Origin: DASQFQ01 sp963730115
GTDB lineage: Bacteria; Actinomycetota; Thermoleophilia; Solirubrobacterales; Solirubrobacteraceae
Reading direction: 5' to 3'
Assembly: GCA_963730115.1 (NCBI GenBank)
Contig: CAVSQM010000012.1
Coordinates: 620,001-684,000 of the forward strand
Length of the DNA: 64,000 bases
Positions 52,436-59,889 of this stretch are shown here, in pieces. Below the pieces are notes generated by a model. That model saw nothing but the letters and a program-made list of their open reading frames with translations. It did no database searches and had not been told where the DNA came from. A program made the translations under genes and the position numbers. Position 1 is the stretch's first letter. Each line of letters begins with the position of its first letter.

Positions 52436-53302
52436 CTACTGCGTCGTCGGCCGCGGTATCACTCCCTCGATGCCCAGCCCGGCGAGCCGCGCCGGTCCGT
52501 TCAGGGCATCGATCGCCGTGATGCGGCCGTCGACCACGGTGAAGGCGAGCACCGCGACCGGGACACCGTCCTCGGTGGCGACGAAGCCGGCCGCGCCGTC
52601 GACGATCGCCGGGTGAGCCACGCGCCCGGTCCCGAAGTACCGCGCGCGGCTCGCCACCGCGTGGGCGCCTTTGACGATGTGGAGCGCGCCGCCGCCTTCG
52701 TCGGCGCGCAGGACGACGTCGGGGTCGAGCACCGCGAGCAGGCCCTCGAAGTCGCCGTCGCGGGCGGCGGACAGGAACGCGTCGACGATCTGCCGATCGG
52801 CGGTGGGCGCGTGGCGATCCGCGCCCTGGACGCGGCGGCGCGCCCGTGACGCCAGTTGCCGCGCCGCCGCCGGCGACCGGTCGACGATCGGCGCGATGTC
52901 CTCGAACGGCACCGCGAACATGTCGTGGAGCACGAACGCCAGGCGCTCGGCGGGCTGCAGCGACTCGAGCACGACGAGCAGAGCCGCGCCGACCGCGTCG
53001 GCCGCCAGCGCCTCCGCCTCCGGGTCGGGCGCAGTCTCGTCCACCCGCGTGATCATCGGGTCGGGCAGCCGCCCGCCCTCGAGCAGCTCCTCGCGACGGC
53101 GCTTGCGCGCGTCGAGCATGGTCAGGCACACGCGCGAGACGACCGTCGTCAGCCACCCGCCGATGTTGTCCACGTCGCTGGTGTCGGCCCGGTCGATGCG
53201 GATCCACGCCTCCTGAAGCGCGTCGTCGGCCTCGGCCCGCGAGCCGAGGATCCGCGTGGCCACGGCGTGCAGATGTGGTCGGTGTGCCTCGAACTCATCC
53301 AT
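52436..53302 (-). CDS. sigJ: ECF41-type (SigJ-like) sigma factor
   Basis: 288 aa. Sigma-2 (HLHAVATRILGSRAEADDAL) and sigma-4 (FEDIAPIVDRSPAAARQLAS) are followed by a SnoaL-like domain starting QIVDAFLSAARDGDFEGLLA, as in ECF41. ATG 53302. It is divergent from a carboxymuconolactone decarboxylase/AhpD-like gene, the classical ECF41 partner. Candidate promoters with a GGTC -10 lie in the gap in both directions. Confidence 0.88.
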   Translation of the reverse strand: MDEFEAHRPHLHAVATRILGSRAEADDALQEAWIRIDRADTSDVDNIGGWLTTVVSRVCLTMLDARKRRREELLEGGRLPDPMITRVDETAPDPEAEALAADAVGAALLVVLESLQPAERLAFVLHDMFAVPFEDIAPIVDRSPAAARQLASRARRRVQGADRHAPTADRQIVDAFLSAARDGDFEGLLAVLDPDVVLRADEGGGALHIVKGAHAVASRARYFGTGRVAHPAIVDGAAGFVATEDGVPVAVLAFTVVDGRITAIDALNGPARLAGLGIEGVIPRPTTQ

Positions 53303-53304
53303 CT

Positions 53305-53331
53305 CGTCACATCCTCGCGATTCGGTTGGTC
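53305..53331 (+). promoter_or_regulatory. ECF41-like promoter for the AhpD-type gene
   Basis: CGTCACA (53305-53311), 16 bases, GGTC (53328-53331). Spacing equals the ECF41 consensus; one mismatch in each element. The predicted start near 53338 leaves a ~44-base leader with AAGGAG before ATG 53382. Confidence 0.5.
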
Positions 53332-53339
53332 AAGGCCAT

Positions 53340-53366
53340 GACCGACCGCAACTAACCGATGTGACC
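53340..53366 (-). promoter_or_regulatory. ECF41-like promoter for the second sigJ-like gene
   Basis: On the minus strand GGTCACA (53366-53360), 16 bases, GGTC (53343-53340), the same spacing and same variant -10 as on the plus strand. The predicted start near 53333 gives a ~30-base leader before the sigma gene, implying autoregulation. Confidence 0.45.
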
Positions 53367-53381
53367 AAGGAGCCAAGGCCG

Positions 53382-53843
53382 ATGTTGATGACCGCCCGTA
53401 TGACCAACCCCGCCTTCGCCGTCGCCGGAGCGATGGACGCGCTCATGGCGCTGTCGAAGACGATCAGCGGCGCCCGCGTGCCGATCAACCACGAGCTCGT
53501 GCACCTGCGCGCCAGCCAGATCAACGGCTGCAGCGTCTGCGTCGACATGCACGCCAAGGCGGCGCGCCGTGCCGGCGAGAGCGAGGAGCGCGTGTTCGCC
53601 GTCGCCGCCTGGCGCGAGATGCCCTATTTCAGCGACGCCGAGCGCGCCGCGCTGGCCCTGACCGAGGCCGTGACGCGCGTCGCCGACGCGGCCGAGCCGG
53701 TCCCCGACGCGATCTGGGACGCCGCCGCCGAGCACTTCGACGAGGAGCAGCTCGGCGCGCTCGTGCTCGACATCGCGCAGATCAACCTCTGGAACCGCCT
53801 CAACGTCGCCACCCAGCAGGTGGTGGGCGAGCACGGCGGGTGA
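53382..53843 (+). CDS. AhpD/carboxymuconolactone-decarboxylase-like protein
   Basis: 153 aa from ATG 53382 (AAGGAG at 53367-53372). NHELVHLRASQINGCSVCVD carries the AhpD-type CxxC (Cys50, Cys53) with His57 after it, a redox-active alkylhydroperoxidase motif rather than the lactonase form. It is the usual COE partner of ECF41 sigma factors. Probable role in peroxide or other redox defence; natural substrate unknown. Confidence 0.88.
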   Translation: MLMTARMTNPAFAVAGAMDALMALSKTISGARVPINHELVHLRASQINGCSVCVDMHAKAARRAGESEERVFAVAAWREMPYFSDAERAALALTEAVTRVADAAEPVPDAIWDAAAEHFDEEQLGALVLDIAQINLWNRLNVATQQVVGEHGG

Positions 53844-53990
53844 GTCCCGACGTTCGTGGCTACGGCTCCGGTCGCAGGAGCCAGCCGGGCGGCGCCCCCG
53901 CGACCTGGTCGCCCGGCGCCGCCTTGGCGACCGGCGGCGAGGACGTGACGTCACTGCTGTTGTCACCGCTCGACTAGAGCGGTTCCGGCC

Positions 53991-54269
53991 TCACGCGGCC
54001 GGTCGCCGTGCCCGTCGCCCGCGCAGCGTCCCTCCGGCGATGACGCCGAGCGCGCAAACCGGCAGGAAGGCCGCACCGACCACGGCGCTCATTCCGACGA
54101 ACCACGCGATGTCTGAGCTGCCGATCTCCTCGCCGGGCACGTCTTCATTCAAGAGAAGCCACAGAAACGCGAGACCCGCTGGAACGAGCACGACGAGCAA
54201 CGACGACCAACGTGGGCGGACGACACACACGCCGGCGAAGACGGTGACCAGAACGGCAAGCTCGAACAC
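53991..54269 (-). CDS. Small membrane protein, unknown
   Basis: 92 aa from GTG 54269 with three hydrophobic helices (about 4-20, 23-41, 56-80), a conserved-looking acidic loop NEDVPGEEIGSSD and a basic C-terminus (RGRRARRP). It starts two bases after the stop of the upstream 34-aa ORF, so it may be translationally coupled to it. The 147 bases downstream to the AhpD-like gene hold a weak hairpin near 53969-53985 and nothing else convincing. Confidence 0.55.
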   Translation of the reverse strand: MFELAVLVTVFAGVCVVRPRWSSLLVVLVPAGLAFLWLLLNEDVPGEEIGSSDIAWFVGMSAVVGAAFLPVCALGVIAGGTLRGRRARRPAA

Positions 54270-54271
54270 GA

Positions 54272-54376
54272 CTAGCGGGACGACTCGTTCAGGCTGACGG
54301 CGGCCTGGATGAGCTCCTCGACCACCTCGGAGTCGGCCTGCTTGATCAGCTCGCGCAGATCCTCGTCGTCAGTCAT
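54272..54376 (-). CDS. 34-aa small ORF, possible coupled leader
   Basis: 34 aa, very acidic and helical (TDDEDLRELIKQADSEVVEE). Its stop is two bases before the GTG of the membrane-protein gene. Codon bias matches neighbours. However, its ATG is only three bases from the divergent GNAT start, leaving no room for two promoters, so either this start or the GNAT start is probably wrong. Confidence 0.4.
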   Translation of the reverse strand: MTDDEDLRELIKQADSEVVEELIQAAVSLNESSR

Positions 54377-54379
54377 GGG

Positions 54380-54859
54380 GTGGACGGTACCTTGCCGCGA
54401 TTGCTGCTTCGGGAGTTCGAGCCCGCTGACGACGAGGACCTGATGGCGTGGTTCCCGGACGCCGCCGCGCTGCGCCGCTTCGCCGGCGAGTCGCTGGCGT
54501 GGCCGCTGACGGAGCCGCAGCTCGACGCGCTCCGAGCGGATCCGCGCGTCCATGCCTGGACCGGGTGGGCACCTGGGCCTGCGGCTCGCCGGGTCGCGCA
54601 CGCCGAGCTTGTGCGGCTCGACGAGGGGAGGGCCCTCCTCGCCCGTGTCGGCGTCGCTCCGGCCGATCGCGGCCGCGGCCTCGGGACGGAGCTGATCCGT
54701 GCCGTGATCGAGGAGGCGCGCGCGCTGGCGATCCGGCATCTGGAGCTCAACGTCTACGCCGACAACCGCTCCGCGATCCGGCTGTACCGCGCCGCGGGGT
54801 TCGAGGCTCGCGTCGCCGAGCGCGACGACGTGCTCCGGATGGGACGGAGCCTGGGCTAG
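54380..54859 (+). CDS. GNAT N-acetyltransferase
   Basis: 159 aa. LLLREFEPADDEDLMAW opens the domain, the acetyl-CoA loop is APADRGRGLGTELIR, and NVYADNRSAIRLYRAAGFEA closes it, all canonical for GNAT. The start is GTG 54380 or TTG 54392; the latter leaves more room to the divergent small ORF. It shares a CTAG stop quartet with the convergent F420-type gene. Confidence 0.82.
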   Translation: MDGTLPRLLLREFEPADDEDLMAWFPDAAALRRFAGESLAWPLTEPQLDALRADPRVHAWTGWAPGPAARRVAHAELVRLDEGRALLARVGVAPADRGRGLGTELIRAVIEEARALAIRHLELNVYADNRSAIRLYRAAGFEARVAERDDVLRMGRSLG

Positions 54860-55281
54860 CTCCGGAGCCTGAACATCGGCACGCTCATCGCTCCCCGTCG
54901 GGCCTCCTCGTCGGACACGCCGTCGGCGGCCCACCCGAGCCGTTCGCGCGGCTCGCCTCGGCCGGCGGCGTCGAGGTAGGCCCGCGCGACGGGCCGCTTC
55001 TCGTCGTCTGCGAGCTCGATCGCCTCGACCTCCTCGACCTTGCCCCCGAATCGGAGGCGCGCGCTCCGTTGCGACCGCAGGTTCTGGACCCACCCGGAGC
55101 TCCCGCGCAGCGACACGAGGTAGCGCTCACCGTCGAGCTCGAGCACCTTCACGGGCGTGCGGCGGGTCTTGCCGGTACGCCGCCCGCGGACCTCCAGCGC
55201 GCGGACGCCGTCGATGTCACGGCCGAGTCGCGTCCCGAGGAGCACGGCGCGGTTGACGATGTGCCGCTCCGCCCAGCCCAC
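54856..55281 (-). CDS. Deazaflavin (F420)-dependent nitroreductase-family protein
   Basis: 141 aa of the DDN/FDOR-A type: split-barrel fold with ALEVRGRRTGKTRRTPVKVL, LVSLRGSSGWVQNLRSQRSA. The RTGKTR segment is the usual F420-phosphate contact region. Such enzymes reduce quinones or other electron acceptors using F420H2. F420 use is inferred from family membership, and no F420-biosynthesis gene is in the window. Two bases separate it from the small membrane gene upstream on its strand. Confidence 0.85.
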   Translation of the reverse strand: MGWAERHIVNRAVLLGTRLGRDIDGVRALEVRGRRTGKTRRTPVKVLELDGERYLVSLRGSSGWVQNLRSQRSARLRFGGKVEEVEAIELADDEKRPVARAYLDAAGRGEPRERLGWAADGVSDEEARRGAMSVPMFRLRS

Positions 55282-55282
55282 C

Positions 55283-55483
55283 TCAGTAGAGCCAGACGTA
55301 GCTCACGATCGCGACGACGATCGACAGCGCGACGATGCCGACGCCGTGGTTGCGCGGGCCGTTGTTGAGGACGATGACGCCCAGGACGATCCCGATGACC
55401 GGCAGCACGACGGCGAGCACGTAGCTGACGATGATCAGCGTCCGGCTCGCGCGACCCGGCTGATGCCTGTCGCTCTTGCGCAT
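55283..55483 (-). CDS. Small DUF4190-like membrane protein
   Basis: 66 aa, starting at ATG 55483. A basic head (MRKSDRHQPGRASRT) is followed by two hydrophobic helices separated by a short NNGPRNHG loop, as in DUF4190-type small membrane proteins. Its function is unknown. Probably in an operon with the F420-type gene. Confidence 0.55.
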   Translation of the reverse strand: MRKSDRHQPGRASRTLIIVSYVLAVVLPVIGIVLGVIVLNNGPRNHGVGIVALSIVVAIVSYVWLY

Positions 55484-55523
55484 CCGCCGACGCAGTATCG
55501 CTCGCGTCGCGGCGTCGTCGTCG

Positions 55524-55552
55524 TTGACAATAGGAAGATATCTTCCTATTCT
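55524..55552 (+). promoter_or_regulatory. PadR promoter with built-in palindromic operator
   Basis: TTGACA (55524-55529), 17 bases, TATTCT (55547-55552) is a near-consensus housekeeping promoter. A perfect 22-bp palindrome, half AATAGGAAGAT, covers 55529-55550, filling the spacer. Repressor binding would block the promoter. The predicted start near 55559-55562 makes the PadR mRNA leaderless or nearly so. Confidence 0.8.
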
Positions 55553-55561
55553 CTCCGGCGC

Positions 55562-55918
55562 ATGCCGCGGCGCAAGCCCGACACCCTGCTGCCGCTCGAG
55601 ACCGAGATCCTCGGGACGGCGCTCTCGATGCGCCGGTCGGGGCATCCCTCGTTCCACGGCTTCGGCCTCGCCCAGACGATGCGCGAGCAGAGCGCCTCGC
55701 GCGCTCTGACGGGCCACGGGACGCTGTACAAGGCCCTCGGCCGGCTCGAGCAGTTCGGTCTGCTCACCTCCCGCTGGGAGGACGCCGCCGCGGCCGAGGG
55801 ACGACCGCGCCGGCGACTGTACGAGCTCACCGGCCAGGGAGCCCGCGTCGCCGGGCGGGTCCTGGCCGGCGAACCGGCCACCGCCCGTCCGCCCCGCGTC
55901 GCTTCGGAGCCCGCATGA
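55562..55918 (+). CDS. PadR-family transcriptional regulator
   Basis: 118 aa winged-helix protein: ETEILGTALSMRRSGHPSFH, then GHGTLYKALGRLEQFGLLTS, the PadR recognition helix and wing, and GRPRRRLYELTGQGA. It likely represses its own promoter at the 22-bp palindrome. Its stop overlaps the next gene (ATGA). Pairing with a permease-prefix-domain membrane protein is typical of PadR-controlled membrane systems. Confidence 0.88.
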   Translation: MPRRKPDTLLPLETEILGTALSMRRSGHPSFHGFGLAQTMREQSASRALTGHGTLYKALGRLEQFGLLTSRWEDAAAAEGRPRRRLYELTGQGARVAGRVLAGEPATARPPRVASEPA

Positions 55919-56505
55919 CCTCGGAGCGCACGGCGGCGCTGGTGGCACGGTGGGTGCGGCTCTACACGCGGCAGCTGCCCGCGCCGATCGCCCGGCGCCG
56001 CATCGACGAGATCGACGCCGACCTCCACGACCACATCACCCATGAACGCGCGCACGGGACCAGCGATCGGCGGATCGCCCTCGGCATCGCCGCCCGCATG
56101 GTCCGCGGCCTCGCCGCCGACGCTGCCTGGCGCGCCCAGACGATCGCCCAGACCTCGAACCCGAAGGAAGTGAAGATGCGCAAGACCGCCGTCGTCCGCG
56201 TCGCGCTCGCGACAGCGTTGATCCTGCTGCTGCCGCTCGTGGCGATGCAGTTCACCGATGGGATCGACTGGGGTGTGTTCGACTTCGTCTTCGCCGCCGT
56301 CCTCCTGGGCGGCACCGGTCTCCTGCTCGAGCTCGCACTGAGGAAGCCGCGCAACCTCGTCTATCGGGCCGCCGCCGCCGCGATCGGCGTCGCCGCCATC
56401 GTGCTCGGCGAGGCCGACGACGCGCCCGGCCTCGTGCTCTTCGGCGGCCTGCTGATCGCCGGCACGGTCGCGCTCGCGGTCAGGACCGCCCAGCGCAGCG
56501 AGTAG
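55915..56505 (+). CDS. Permease-prefix-domain membrane protein
   Basis: 196 aa. The N-terminal ~75 residues (YTRQLPAPIARRRIDEIDAD, LHDHITHERAHG) match the soluble prefix found at the front of some FtsX permeases next to PadR genes. Four hydrophobic helices follow (about 93-190) without a full permease. It begins inside the PadR stop codon, so the two are co-expressed. Its function is unknown. Confidence 0.75.
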   Translation: MTSERTAALVARWVRLYTRQLPAPIARRRIDEIDADLHDHITHERAHGTSDRRIALGIAARMVRGLAADAAWRAQTIAQTSNPKEVKMRKTAVVRVALATALILLLPLVAMQFTDGIDWGVFDFVFAAVLLGGTGLLLELALRKPRNLVYRAAAAAIGVAAIVLGEADDAPGLVLFGGLLIAGTVALAVRTAQRSE

Positions 56506-56530
56506 CCCCCACGGCTGGCAGCATGGGCGG

Positions 56531-57514
56531 ATGGAGCTCGGTGTCCATCTGCCGTTGATCCCGTTCGGCGCCGACCGGCTCTCGCTGACGCGGTTGGAAG
56601 AGACCGTCGACGCCGCCAACGCCGCCGGCTTCGCCGCGGTCGCCGCCAACGACCACCTCGTGTTCCAGACGCCCTGGCTCGACGGTCCGACGGCGCTCGC
56701 GAGCATCGTCGGGCGGTCCGGGGACATGGAGCTGGCGACGACGGTGGCGCTCGCCGTCGTGCGCGGACCGTTGCCCGTCGCGAAGCTGCTGACCGCGCTC
56801 GACGTGGTCTCGGACGGCCGGCTGGTCGCGGCGCTGGGCCCGGGCTCCTCGGAGCGTGACTATCGGCTCGTCGGCATTCCCTTCGACGAACGCTGGCCGC
56901 GATTCGACGAGGCGATCGACGTCCTGCGAGCGCTGCTCAGAGGCGCCCCGATGCCCGAGCGGCCGCGGTACTACCCGGGCGTGGCCGACGTCGAGTGCGC
57001 GCCCGGTCCGAGCCGCGAGGGTGGCATCCCGCTCTGGATCGGCAGTTGGGGCTCGCGCGCGGGCCTCGCGCGGGTCGCGCGCGCAGGCGACGGCTGGCTC
57101 GCCTCGGCCTACAACACGACGCCGGAACGCTTCGCGGAGGCGCGCGCGACGCTCGCGCGTGCGCTCGAGGACCGCGGGCGGGAGCCGGAAGGCTTCCCGA
57201 ACGCGCTCGCGACGATGTGGACCTGGGTCACCGAGGACGCGACCGAGCGCGATCGGGTGCTGGCCGAGGTCCTGGCGCCGATGCTGAGGCGCGATCCGGG
57301 CGAGCTCGGCCCGCAGGTCTGCGTCGGGCCCGCGGCGCACTGCGCCGAGCTGCTCTCGCGCTACGCCGAGGCCGGCTGCGAACGGGTCTACCTCTGGCCG
57401 CTCGGCGACGAGCGGCGCCAGCTCGAGCTCGTGGCGGAGACCGTGGCTCCGAAGCTCCGCTCGCGCCAGTCGAGCAGGAGCTCGAGCGACTCGCCGGGAG
57501 CCTCGAGCGCGTAG
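56531..57514 (+). CDS. Luciferase-like monooxygenase, F420-dependent type
   Basis: 327 aa, TIM-barrel LLM family. GVHLPLIPFGADRLSLTRLE opening, AANDHLVF, and GPGSSERDYRLVGIPFDERW are family features; the absence of classical flavin motifs is usual for F420 users. The last ~17 residues are Ser-rich and overlap the convergent hydrolase gene by 127 bases, far more than other pairs here, so the true end may be earlier. Electron carrier F420 is inferred. Confidence 0.85.
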   Translation: MELGVHLPLIPFGADRLSLTRLEETVDAANAAGFAAVAANDHLVFQTPWLDGPTALASIVGRSGDMELATTVALAVVRGPLPVAKLLTALDVVSDGRLVAALGPGSSERDYRLVGIPFDERWPRFDEAIDVLRALLRGAPMPERPRYYPGVADVECAPGPSREGGIPLWIGSWGSRAGLARVARAGDGWLASAYNTTPERFAEARATLARALEDRGREPEGFPNALATMWTWVTEDATERDRVLAEVLAPMLRRDPGELGPQVCVGPAAHCAELLSRYAEAGCERVYLWPLGDERRQLELVAETVAPKLRSRQSSRSSSDSPGASSA

Positions 57515-58221
57515 GCGTGCCCGGCGCCGGGCACGACCGCGAGCTCCGCGTCGGGGATGCGCGCCGCCAGCAGCTTCGAGGCGGCAAGCGGAACGAGGCG
57601 GTCGCGCTCGCCGTGCATGACCAGCGTCGGCGCGCGCAGCCGCGTGAGCCGGGACACCGTCGAGAAGCGCGCGCTGGCCAGCGTCTGGGCGGCGATCGCG
57701 CCGACCGAGCTGCGGTGCGCGGTGAAGTGCCGCACGAGCGAGCGCACGCGCTCCGGCTGCTCGCGGCGGAACTCCGGCGAGAACAGCACCGGCGCGCGGA
57801 TGCCGCGCTCCTCGACGCCCCCGCGCGCGATCGCCAGCACGTCCGCCGGGCCGATCCGCGGCGAGAACGGGCCGCCCGGCGTGGTGCCGCCGAGCACGAG
57901 GCCGTGCACGCGCGCCGGATGCCGGAGCGCCAGCTCCTGCGCCACCATCCCGCCCATCGAGACGCCGTAGACGTGCGCGCGCGGGATCCGCAGCGCGCTC
58001 AGCAGCGCCGCGGCGTCGTCGGCCAGCGCGCCCATCGAGGCCGGAGACCGCCCGCCGGAGCGCGCGGAGCCGCGGTGGTCGTAGAGCACGCACTCGAAGT
58101 GCTCGGCGTAGCGCTCCAGCACCGGCTCGAACACCGCGGCGCTGATCGTCCAGCCCGTGATCAGCAACAGTGGCTCGCCGGCGCCGTGGCGCTCGTAGTA
58201 GAGGCCGCCGGCCCGCGCCAC
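57388..58221 (-). CDS. Alpha/beta hydrolase
   Basis: 277 aa starting with GTG 58221. Oxyanion strand LITGWTISAAVFEPV, nucleophile elbow GVSMGG, acid Asp in VMHGERDRLVP and His in GAGHAYALEAP give the full Ser-Asp-His triad. The last ~20 residues look non-native and overlap the LLM gene. Three bases separate it from the PHA synthase gene, so it may act on polyhydroxyalkanoate or its monomers (inference). Confidence 0.83.
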   Translation of the reverse strand: MARAGGLYYERHGAGEPLLLITGWTISAAVFEPVLERYAEHFECVLYDHRGSARSGGRSPASMGALADDAAALLSALRIPRAHVYGVSMGGMVAQELALRHPARVHGLVLGGTTPGGPFSPRIGPADVLAIARGGVEERGIRAPVLFSPEFRREQPERVRSLVRHFTAHRSSVGAIAAQTLASARFSTVSRLTRLRAPTLVMHGERDRLVPLAASKLLAARIPDAELAVVPGAGHAYALEAPGESLELLLDWRERSFGATVSATSSSWRRSSPSGQR

Positions 58222-58224
58222 CGG

Positions 58225-59889
58225 TCAGTCCAGCACGTACGTGCCGGGCGCGGGGTCGAGCGGCTTGAAGCCCTTGCCGCCCAGCCGCTTGCGCGCCGGC
58301 TTCTCGGCCCCCGAGCGCGTGCCCAGCCACGCCAGGTAGTCGTCCCACCACGTGCCCTTGTGCTGGGTCGCCTCGCGCAGCCACGCCTCCGCCTCGGGCG
58401 GGTTGGCGTCGTTGGTCTGGTAGCTGGCCTTCTCGTTGCCCGGCGGGTTGACGAGCGCCGCGATGTGCCCGCTGGTGGAGAGGACGAAGCGCGGGTCGGA
58501 GCCGAGCAGCTGCGTCGTGCGGTAGTTGCTCTGCCACGGCGTGATGTGGTCGGCGATCCCCGCCACCTGGTACGAGTCGACCGTGATCTGCGAGAGGTCG
58601 ATCGGCGTGTCCAGCACCACGCGCTCGCCCGGCCGCACGAGGTCGTTGGCGAGCGAGAGCTCCATGAAGTCGCGGTGCAATCCGGCGGGCATGTTCGTCG
58701 AGTCGGCGTTCCAGTAGAGGACATCGAAGGCCGGCGGGTCCTTGCCCAGCAGGTAGTTGTTGACCCAGTAGTTCCAGACCAGGTCGTTCGGGCGCAGCCA
58801 CGCGAACACGCCCGCCAGCGCGCGGCCGTCGAGGTAACCCTTGCGCTGGGACTCCGCGACCGACGCCGCGGCCGTCGGACGGTCCACCAGAGCGCCCACC
58901 GTCCCGGCGTTCCCGTTGTCGAGCACGCACACGCCGAGCGTCAGCCCCGCGATCCGGTCGAGCTGGTCCGTCGCCGCGAGGTGCCCGATCGCGCAGCTCG
59001 CCGTGATGCCGCCCGCGCACAGCCCCATCACATGCGACTGCGAGGACCCGGAGATCGTCTCGACCGCCTCGAGCGCCTCCAGGACCGCGGAGACGTAATC
59101 GTCGAGACCCCACTCGGCGTGGCGCTCGTCCGGGTTGCGCCAGGACATCGTGAAGCACTGCTGGCCGGCGCCGACGAAGTACTCGAGCATGCTGCGGCCG
59201 GGGGCGACGTCGGCGATATAGAACTTGTTGATCATCGGCGGAACGAGCAGCAGCGGCGTCTCCCGTACCTTCGGCGTGCTCGCCTCGTACTGGATGAGCT
59301 CGAACAGCTCCGTCCGCAGCACCACCGCGCCGGGGGTCACCGCCAGGTCCTTGCCGACCGTGAACGCCTTGGTGTCGACCATCGCCGGGATGTGCGGCGG
59401 CCGCGACAGGTCGTGGACGAGGTTCGCGCTGCCCTGCACCAGGTTCCGCCCTCCCGTGTCGAGCGTCGCCTTCAGCGCCGCCGGGTTGAGCGCCGGGAAG
59501 TTCGTGGGCGCGAGCGCGTCGAGGATGTTCTCCGCGCTGAAGCGCACCCGGCGCTCGGAGCGCTCGTCGAGCCCCGCGTCGCAGATCAGGTCGTCGACCG
59601 ACTTCCCCGCCGCGAGGTAGACCTGGGCGAGGCGGCGGAACGCCGGGTTGCCGCTCCACGCCTCGTCCTTGAAGCGGCGGTCCTTCTTCGACGGCGCGAC
59701 GTCGGACTGGCCGACCGTGATCTTGGCCAGCTCGACCCCGTAACCCGCGCTGCGGCGCGCGACTTTCCACGGCCGCGTGGCGAGGCGGGCGGCGAGCTTC
59801 GCGCCCGCCACCCCGGGGAACCAGCGGCGGACGGGGCCGCGGCCCGCGTCCGCCAGGAGCGTGTCGAGGCTGGCGGTGCCTTCGGCCAT
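58225..59889 (-). CDS. phaC: Polyhydroxyalkanoate synthase
   Basis: 554 aa. The lipase-like box is GLCAGG with nucleophile Cys291, the Cys typical of PHA synthases. TPLLLVPPMINKFYIADVAP and FTMSWRNPDERHAEW are family signatures; the catalytic His is in LSTSGHIAALVNPPGN. The length is that of class I/II enzymes, which need no PhaE/PhaR. Its ATG overlaps the acyl-CoA synthetase stop. It polymerises hydroxyacyl-CoA into storage granules. No PhaA or PhaB gene is nearby. Confidence 0.92.
   Translation of the reverse strand: MAEGTASLDTLLADAGRGPVRRWFPGVAGAKLAARLATRPWKVARRSAGYGVELAKITVGQSDVAPSKKDRRFKDEAWSGNPAFRRLAQVYLAAGKSVDDLICDAGLDERSERRVRFSAENILDALAPTNFPALNPAALKATLDTGGRNLVQGSANLVHDLSRPPHIPAMVDTKAFTVGKDLAVTPGAVVLRTELFELIQYEASTPKVRETPLLLVPPMINKFYIADVAPGRSMLEYFVGAGQQCFTMSWRNPDERHAEWGLDDYVSAVLEALEAVETISGSSQSHVMGLCAGGITASCAIGHLAATDQLDRIAGLTLGVCVLDNGNAGTVGALVDRPTAAASVAESQRKGYLDGRALAGVFAWLRPNDLVWNYWVNNYLLGKDPPAFDVLYWNADSTNMPAGLHRDFMELSLANDLVRPGERVVLDTPIDLSQITVDSYQVAGIADHITPWQSNYRTTQLLGSDPRFVLSTSGHIAALVNPPGNEKASYQTNDANPPEAEAWLREATQHKGTWWDDYLAWLGTRSGAEKPARKRLGGKGFKPLDPAPGTYVLD

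Noticed and set aside
53844..53990. A short minus-strand frame ending in a protein-like segment (PPGWLLRPEP)
   Set aside because: It has no start codon after an in-frame stop and no recognisable family; perhaps a remnant but unsupported.
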